Part shown: piece by piece, positions 6,681 through 10,184 of the stretch
Layout of the letters: every line of letters begins with the position of its first letter
How positions within the stretch are numbered: position 1 is the first letter of the stretch
Assembly: GCA_031283505.1 (NCBI GenBank)
Contig: JAITBO010000154.1
Span: 1 to 10,184, forward strand
Direction: 5' to 3'
DNA: 10,184 bases
Origin: Treponema sp.
GTDB taxonomy: Bacteria; Spirochaetota; Spirochaetia; Treponematales; Breznakiellaceae
The notes under the pieces: model-generated
Database searches by the model: none
Seen by the model: only the letters and a program-made list of their open reading frames with translations
What the model was told of the DNA's origin: nothing
Position numbers and translations under genes: made by a program

Positions 6681-6907
6681 TGTATACGCCGCAGTTTTCA
6701 AATCGGGCAACCGTTACGGTTCGCCGCCTTGCCTGGTCTCTGGGTATCTCCATGCCCAAAGCCGTTGATCAAGTGGTCAATGCGCTGCCTTCCCTGTTTT
6801 CTCCGGGTGTTGTCTGCCTTGCTTGTAAAGACAACACAAAATGTAAAGCCTGTGCCTTTAGCCAGCAGCCCGCCGCAGTTCCCCCCGGCTTGTCCGGGAG
6901 CCTTTAG
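6680..6907 (+). CDS. Small protein with four Zn-type cysteines
   Basis: The gene is not recognised. The 75-residue product begins at an ATG placed 6 bases after AGGGGG. Residues 12-40 (VTVRRLAWSLGISMPKAVDQ) look helical and could be a short helix-turn-helix or ribbon-helix-helix-like DNA-binding element. They are followed by CLACKDNTKCKAC, in which Cys46, Cys49, Cys55 and Cys58 have C-x2-C-x5-C-x2-C spacing, as expected of a zinc or metal site. The tail is Pro/Gly-rich and the gene ends 8 bp before the next start. It leads a run of five small plus-strand genes, where a regulator would be a reasonable guess. That guess rests on position and the two motifs only. Confidence 0.6.
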   Translation: MYTPQFSNRATVTVRRLAWSLGISMPKAVDQVVNALPSLFSPGVVCLACKDNTKCKACAFSQQPAAVPPGLSGSL

Positions 6908-6915
6908 GGGGCCTT

Positions 6916-7173
6916 ATGGTCTGCTATCAGGTTTTAGCGCAGTTTGCTTTTTACCAGCGTAAACCGGCGTTGGTTTCAACGCACATAAAAAAGCAAAACG
7001 CCCGGTCTTTTTTGGTCCGTTCCCGCTTGCCCTTCGGTTCCGGTATCAAATACCGCCGCTTTTTCAAAACAAAAAAAGAAGCGGCCCGGTATGCCGCTTA
7101 TCTTCATGCGGTCTATAAAGGCCGCATTATTCCCAATCCGCCATTACCCGGCGGCCAGCTCTTATTATTTTAG
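6916..7173 (+). CDS. Small basic protein of phage-like operon, unknown function
   Basis: The gene is not recognised. The 85-residue, strongly basic product starts at the ATG at 6916, with AGGGGG about 5 bases upstream. The central and C-terminal part (YRRFFKTKKEAARYAAYLHA, about residues 46-65) resembles the beta-strand then helix pattern (F-x-T-K-x-E-A) of small integrase-arm or AP2-like DNA-binding domains. That is a pattern impression, not a firm assignment. It begins 8 bp after the preceding stop, and its TAG stop overlaps the AGGAGG ribosome site of the J-domain gene. The three genes are therefore probably co-translated from one mRNA. Confidence 0.6.
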   Translation: MVCYQVLAQFAFYQRKPALVSTHIKKQNARSFLVRSRLPFGSGIKYRRFFKTKKEAARYAAYLHAVYKGRIIPNPPLPGGQLLLF

Positions 7174-7184
7174 GAGGTCTCACA

Positions 7185-7691
7185 ATGGATTATTTCTCAA
7201 AGTGCCAGTCCGTAGAGGAAGCAAAAAAACGGTACAAAAAATTGCTCATGCAGTACCACCCCGACCACGCAGGCCCGGACGGGGAAGCCGTTACAAAGGA
7301 AATCATAGTGCAATTCAACGCTTTCTTAAACGGCTTTATGTCCCATTCCTTTAATTCTTACTACGAGGATAAGGAATGGAAACCCAACGCAGAAGCGGTT
7401 ACGCCGTTTCAGGAAATCTTGCGGAAAATCATAAACCTTGATTGTCAAATCGAAATCATAGGGTATTGGATTTACTGTTTCAACTCCAAAGAGGTCAGGG
7501 AACAGTTAAAGGAACTCGGCTTCTGGTTCTCCGGCAAACATAAAGCATGGGTGTATTCCGGCAAGCCAAAAAAAGGCAGGGCGGGAAAAGAAACGCTGGA
7601 CGAAATCAGAGCAAAGAAGGGAAGCCAAAAAATAGAAAAGGAGGAACAGGAAAAAGACAAAAAAAAGTACCCGCTTAAAGTAGCGGTTTAG
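7185..7691 (+). CDS. J-domain (DnaJ-like) small protein
   Basis: This 168-residue protein has an N-terminal J-domain-like region (about residues 2-48). Its core is YKKLLMQYHPDHAGP, with the HPD tripeptide at 25-27 that in J-proteins triggers DnaK ATPase activity. There is no Gly/Phe region or zinc-finger domain, so it is not the housekeeping DnaJ. Residues about 100-132 (EVREQLKELGFWFSGKHKAW) resemble the C-terminal segment seen in small J-proteins of mobile elements. The end, from about 130, is highly charged and Lys/Glu-rich. It has a strong ribosome site (AGGAGG, 7 bases before ATG 7185). In a phage setting it may recruit the host DnaK for replication or assembly, which is an inference. 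The J-domain call is good; the biological role is open. Confidence 0.85.
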   Translation: MDYFSKCQSVEEAKKRYKKLLMQYHPDHAGPDGEAVTKEIIVQFNAFLNGFMSHSFNSYYEDKEWKPNAEAVTPFQEILRKIINLDCQIEIIGYWIYCFNSKEVREQLKELGFWFSGKHKAWVYSGKPKKGRAGKETLDEIRAKKGSQKIEKEEQEKDKKKYPLKVAV

Positions 7692-7701
7692 TATCCCTAA
7701 A

Positions 7702-7721
7702 ACCCCCGCTTGTGCGGGGGT
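7702..7721. other. Perfect hairpin between small genes
   Basis: ACCCCCGC and GCGGGGGT form an 8-bp stem around TTGT, 10 bases after the J-domain gene stop. There is no T-run after it, so at most it causes partial termination or protects the upstream mRNA. The GC-TTGT-GC apex is the same as in the hairpin at 6238-6257. Confidence 0.65.
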
Positions 7722-7745
7722 ATCTTAAATGACAAGGAACAAAAA

Positions 7746-7958
7746 ATGAAGGCCATAACAAACGAAACAAACACCAACGCACGGTATACCGTCCACGGTT
7801 ATAAAGACCGGGACGACTACCTTGCCGGCCTTGCTCAAGATTTTGGAATAGATATGTCAGCCATCCGCATGATTGCTGATATGCTCGGCGCCTCCGAAGA
7901 TTTTGACGGGTTGGTAAGTGAACTTGAAGATTTTGCAAGCCTGGGCTTGTTTGACTAA
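7746..7958 (+). CDS. Small acidic hypothetical protein
   Basis: The gene is not recognised. From ATG 7746 it has 70 residues; AAGGAAC lies 5 bases upstream. An in-frame TTG at 7710 would put the start inside the hairpin loop and is less likely. The first 20 residues are polar. Residues about 28-70 are predicted helical and acidic (DYLAGLAQDFGIDMSAIRMI, then a Glu/Asp-rich end finishing GLFD). No cysteines or membrane segments are seen. The gene lies in the run of five plus-strand genes, 10 bp before the next start, with its stop overlapping the next ribosome site. Similar small proteins are common in phage early or accessory regions. No function is proposed. Confidence 0.65.
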   Translation: MKAITNETNTNARYTVHGYKDRDDYLAGLAQDFGIDMSAIRMIADMLGASEDFDGLVSELEDFASLGLFD

Positions 7959-7968
7959 GGAGCTTAAT

Positions 7969-8187
7969 ATGTTGTTACCAGTTTTCAGCGGCCAGAAATA
8001 CAGTTATTCCTACGAACCGGAAACCGGGAATTATTTGTTGCATGACAACAAGTATACATCCCATATTTATTTACAGGGCGATGATGCCCGGATATTCCGT
8101 AAGGAAATAGAACGCATTGACGAATTGCCGGACCCGGAATATAAGACCGGGTTATTAACGGAAAACACCATCAAGTTTTATCTGTAA
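7969..8187 (+). CDS. Small hypothetical protein, last gene of the plus-strand run
   Basis: The gene is not recognised. The start at ATG 7969 is supported by AAGGAG six bases upstream; the frame is also open further upstream, but that part overlaps the previous gene without a ribosome site. The 72-residue product has Tyr-rich beta-like strands near the N-terminus (YSYSYEPETGNYLLHD), then a charged helix (DARIFRKEIERIDELPD). It ends 9 bp before the hairpin that terminates the convergent capsid operon. No export signal or metal motif is seen. Confidence 0.65.
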   Translation: MLLPVFSGQKYSYSYEPETGNYLLHDNKYTSHIYLQGDDARIFRKEIERIDELPDPEYKTGLLTENTIKFYL

Positions 8188-8189
8188 AC

Positions 8190-8222
8190 AAGAAAAGCCG
8201 CCCGGAATAATCCCCGGACGGC
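8190..8222 (-). terminator. Intrinsic terminator of the phage head operon
   Basis: Read on the minus strand, GCCGTCCGG pairs with CCGGGCGGC (9 positions, including one U-G wobble) across an 8-base loop and is followed by TTTTCTT. On the plus strand the wobble becomes a C/A mismatch and only CCCTTCTT follows. The structure therefore best serves the minus-strand capsid gene, 40 bp after its stop. It may still weakly stop the converging small-gene operon. Confidence 0.75.
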
Positions 8223-8230
8223 CCTTCTTA

Positions 8231-8254
8231 ATTCCTAACTCCTCATTCCTAACT
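8231..8254. repeat. Short direct repeat ATTCCTAACT x2
   Basis: Two perfect 10-bp copies (8231-8240 and 8245-8254) are separated by CCTC. They lie between the terminator and the end of the capsid gene. No role is evident. Confidence 0.6.
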
Positions 8255-8261
8255 TGTTACC

Positions 8262-9332
8262 TCAACTGCCGCTTCCACCCCCGGAAGCCGCCGCCTTGGT
8301 TTTCAGGATCACCATGTTTCCCGCAGGCCGGGTAACAAGAAATCCGTCCCGCTTGCGGAACCGTAGAAACAATTCCCCGTACTGCATACTCTCCGTGGTC
8401 TGGTCAAACTTCTTTATCTCTATCCCCTTCCGGTCTCCATGCTGGATGCGTTTCGGGTTCATAAAGATAGCGAAAGGAGCAGCCGCCCCAATGTCCGCCA
8501 GTTGCGGCATGATGGAAACTTCGTGATACGGGTACAAGTCCAGTTTCCCCGGCATGGCCTCTGTGGGCCTTCTCCAGATAGGCCGCCCGTCAGCATCCTC
8601 TATGTTGGCGATATGGTTTAACACCGTTTCATTAAGGAACCACGAGCAGTCTTTCCGTTCCTCCGCCGGAACCTTGTAAACAGCGTCCCGGAAATCCTTC
8701 CAGGTTACGTCCCCAATGTCGGCGCTTCCCAGCGTTACCGTTGTTACCCCATCGGCGGCCATTGCCCCGGTAAACGGATCATCATCGGCGAGAAGGCATT
8801 GACGGTCGAACTCTTGTCCGTAACTTTCCGTAAACTCGTCAAGGAAGATAGCGCCCAAATCAATAAAGACATCTTCTTCAAATTCATCGTACCACGGAAT
8901 AAACCCGGCCAGGGTGTAGGCTTTCAGTTCCACCCGCTGCGCCCCCTGCGGCTTGCTCCCGGTAATCTGCTGCCCGTAGGCGGTAAGCCAGTGAAGCTCT
9001 ACCCCGCCCCGGTTTCTCGTAGGGAGGAAGATAGAAGGCCCCATCATCGGCCTATGACGGACAAGGCCCATCATCACCGATTTTTTGGCGGCGTCCTGCA
9101 TGATCTCCGTTTCGTAAATCGGATTGATAAGATATTGGTCATTTGTCGCTATGTTCCCCATCGGCGTACCAAGCGGAGCTTTTTCAACAATGTTCCAGCC
9201 CTTTTCACCCCAGGACACGTCGCGGGGATTGGTCCAGTTCTCCGCCTTGAGATTAGGGGAGAAGGACAAATCGGCGAGGGCCTTGTGGTTTCCTGCCCAC
9301 GCCGCCGCAATTCCTTTGCCGAGATTGTACAT
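8262..9332 (-). CDS. HK97-fold major capsid protein, shell part
   Basis: This 356-residue frame carries the whole capsid shell domain. It includes the P-domain-like stretch with YTLAGFIPWYDEFEEDVF, the FLDEFTESYGQEFDRQCL helix, SADIGDVTWKDFRDAVYKVP, the FLNETVLNHI segment, and the late GELFLRFRKRDGFLVTRPAG strands typical of the family. It ends in a Gly/Ser-rich tail. The ATG at 9332 exists only because of the duplication junction, and no ribosome site precedes it. If translated from there, the protein would lack the N-terminal delta domain used for procapsid assembly. Capsid identity is strong; expression as a separate protein is doubtful. Confidence 0.85.
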   Translation of the reverse strand: MYNLGKGIAAAWAGNHKALADLSFSPNLKAENWTNPRDVSWGEKGWNIVEKAPLGTPMGNIATNDQYLINPIYETEIMQDAAKKSVMMGLVRHRPMMGPSIFLPTRNRGGVELHWLTAYGQQITGSKPQGAQRVELKAYTLAGFIPWYDEFEEDVFIDLGAIFLDEFTESYGQEFDRQCLLADDDPFTGAMAADGVTTVTLGSADIGDVTWKDFRDAVYKVPAEERKDCSWFLNETVLNHIANIEDADGRPIWRRPTEAMPGKLDLYPYHEVSIMPQLADIGAAAPFAIFMNPKRIQHGDRKGIEIKKFDQTTESMQYGELFLRFRKRDGFLVTRPAGNMVILKTKAAASGGGSGS

Positions 9333-9613
9333 TTGCCGAGATTGTACAGCAGTTCACGCCGGGAAAGTTCTCTGGGATTGGCCGCCCTGCCTTTCAGTTC
9401 ATCCCGCAATGATTTTACGGTGCTTTTCAACGCCTCCACTTCGGACGTTCCCTGTACCGTAACCGTTTCAAGAGTTTTGACAATACCCTCTAAGATTGCC
9501 TCTTTTTCCTTGAAGTAGGCCGTTGCGGTTTCCGTGTTGGTGAACCCTGTCAACTCGATTTTTTTCATGGCGGCCAGTTGTTTCTTAACCGCTTCCAATT
9601 CCTCATTACCCAT
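9149..9613 (-). CDS. Capsid N-terminal (delta/scaffold) fragment with out-of-frame tail
   Basis: Residues 1-94 are the N-terminal scaffold-like part of the capsid protein. They are charged and helical with coiled-coil character (ELEAVKKQLAAMKK near the start, EVEALKSTVKSLRDELKG at about 58-75). After residue 94 (YNLGK) the frame enters the duplicated 17 bp and becomes an Arg/Pro-rich tail of about 60 residues. That tail is the shell sequence in the wrong frame, and it ends at 9149. The start at 9613 is 10 bp after the protease stop. In HK97 this domain acts as built-in scaffold and is removed by the protease encoded next door. Confidence 0.75.
   Translation of the reverse strand: MGNEELEAVKKQLAAMKKIELTGFTNTETATAYFKEKEAILEGIVKTLETVTVQGTSEVEALKSTVKSLRDELKGRAANPRELSRRELLYNLGKCTISAKELRRRGQETTRPSPICPSPLISRRRTGPIPATCPGVKRAGTLLKKLRLVRRWGT
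9315..9348. repeat. Perfect 17-bp tandem duplication inside the capsid gene
   Basis: TTTGCCGAGATTGTACA occurs at 9315-9331 and again, without any gap or mismatch, at 9332-9348. Flanking bases do not extend the repeat. Seventeen is not a multiple of three, so the second copy shifts the frame. Confidence 0.97.
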
Positions 9614-9623
9614 ACATTACCTC

Positions 9624-10184
9624 TTAAAAATTATTTATCAAGCCGCCCCAAAACATGGAACCGCCTAATTCCTGTGCTGTTTCCGCTTTTCCTTCCTGCA
9701 TGACTTTTGCCAATGCAAACGGATTGGCCGGGACATTGCAAATTGAAAACTCCAATAGTTCCTGCTTGCGGAATATCAGCGTTGTTCCGTCTTTGCCGGT
9801 TTCCTTGTCAGGTATTTCAATCTCAATTACCCGGAACCCCACGGAACCCGCCCGGATAACTCCGGCCTTCACCCGCTGCCCTATGGCCCAGCCGAAAGGG
9901 TCATAACCCTTATCGTTGAAGATGACCACGCCATGTAAACCGTCATCATCGGCGGTAAGCCCGTCAATCTTCCCGATAGCCGGAATGTCGTACCGGTGCG
10001 CCCACTCCACCACCGGATTGTCCCTGTACCGCTTGTAATCCCACCCCGCCGGGTCTATCCGCTCCCCAAAACGGTCAAGGTCAAAGGTGGAAAGTGTCCA
10101 CGCTATTCCGTCAGGAATAGCAGGCATACTTTCCGCCGCTTCGTTCTCCGTCAGGCGGAACGGCACGGAAGCGATCAACTCCAC
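9624..10184 (-). CDS. HK97-type prohead protease (5' end at window edge)
   Basis: This is a phage prohead maturation protease of the U35/S78 serine type. It cleaves the capsid delta domain and itself during head assembly. At least 187 codons are visible. The first codon at the edge reads GTG, but the gene may continue upstream, so its start is not known. Motifs, numbered from the edge, are an early GIAWTLSTFDLDRFGERIDP, the catalytic His63 in NPVVEWAHRY, and Ser114 in IRAGSVGF. After these comes LLEFSICNVPANPFA (143-157), the family-typical L-x-E-x-S then PANP-x-A segment. The stop is 10 bp before the capsid start, with the capsid ribosome site in between. The protease and capsid genes are thus one operon, and portal and terminase genes are expected further upstream, outside the window. 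Confidence 0.9.
   Translation of the reverse strand: MELIASVPFRLTENEAAESMPAIPDGIAWTLSTFDLDRFGERIDPAGWDYKRYRDNPVVEWAHRYDIPAIGKIDGLTADDDGLHGVVIFNDKGYDPFGWAIGQRVKAGVIRAGSVGFRVIEIEIPDKETGKDGTTLIFRKQELLEFSICNVPANPFALAKVMQEGKAETAQELGGSMFWGGLINNF

Larger units (their letters stand above)
8262..9613 (-). pseudogene. HK97-fold major capsid gene split by a 17-bp tandem duplication
   Basis: The complete capsid gene spans two overlapping frames. It starts at ATG 9613 (AGAGGT upstream) and stops with TGA at 8262. The perfect 17-bp tandem repeat at 9315-9348 shifts the frame after residue 94. With one copy removed, the codons read ELLYNLGK then GIAAAW without interruption, giving 444 residues. That is a normal length for an HK97-type capsid protein that carries its own N-terminal scaffolding (delta) domain. 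As given, the gene cannot make the full protein unless the ribosome shifts by -1 or reinitiates. The cause may be recent mutation in a decaying prophage, reversible slippage, or an assembly error. The order protease then capsid is the usual one in HK97-like phages. Confidence 0.8.

Noticed and set aside
6358..6768. Open plus-strand frame of about 136 codons across the hairpin region
   Set aside because: It starts at TTG without a ribosome site, has low-complexity composition, reads through the long hairpins and overlaps the better-supported gene at 6680.
9149..9332. Programmed -1 frameshift joining the two capsid frames
   Set aside because: No classical slippery heptamer or downstream pseudoknot was seen, and the exact 17-bp duplication explains the shift more simply.

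Overview
The window joins two unrelated blocks. GC content is near half, Shine-Dalgarno sites are strong (AGGAGG-type), and the left block pairs a sugar ABC uptake system with a regulator carrying a PocR-type sensor. This suggests a carbohydrate-scavenging anaerobe, perhaps a host-associated spirochaete (Treponema-like) or a Firmicute. No rRNA or other marker gene is present, so the taxonomy is a weak inference.

Left block (1-6119): a carbohydrate uptake and hydrolysis locus. A minus-strand operon runs from 5134 leftward: a cytoplasmic GH42 beta-galactosidase, a lipoprotein sugar-binding protein, a MalF-type permease and a MalG-type permease (cut by the window edge). A divergent AraC-family activator with an N-terminal PocR-like ligand domain faces it across about 140 bp and probably controls it. 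No ATPase subunit is seen. Hairpins lie in the gaps on both sides of the binding-protein gene, and one of them probably sets the binding-protein to permease ratio.

Middle (6120-6679): about 560 bp with no convincing gene but dense in inverted repeats. These include a long GC-rich hairpin whose right arm can also form a second hairpin, two related hairpins with GGTTTTTGC/GCAAAAACC arms, and an exact-length tandem 18-bp repeat ending on the start codon of the next gene.

Right block (6680-10184): part of a prophage or phage-derived island. Five small tightly spaced plus-strand genes (a small protein with four Zn-type cysteines, a small basic protein, a J-domain protein and two short unknowns) converge on a minus-strand head module. 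That module has an HK97-type prohead protease (partial) and an HK97-fold major capsid gene, closed by an intrinsic terminator at about 8190-8222. The capsid gene is split by a perfect 17-bp tandem duplication at 9315-9348. Removing one copy restores a single 444-residue frame, so the gene is either recently broken, phase-variable, or mis-assembled. The duplication also creates an ATG from which the shell domain alone could be read.

The clearest items for follow-up are the capsid duplication, the absence of connector genes after the capsid gene, and the structured non-coding region before the small-gene operon.
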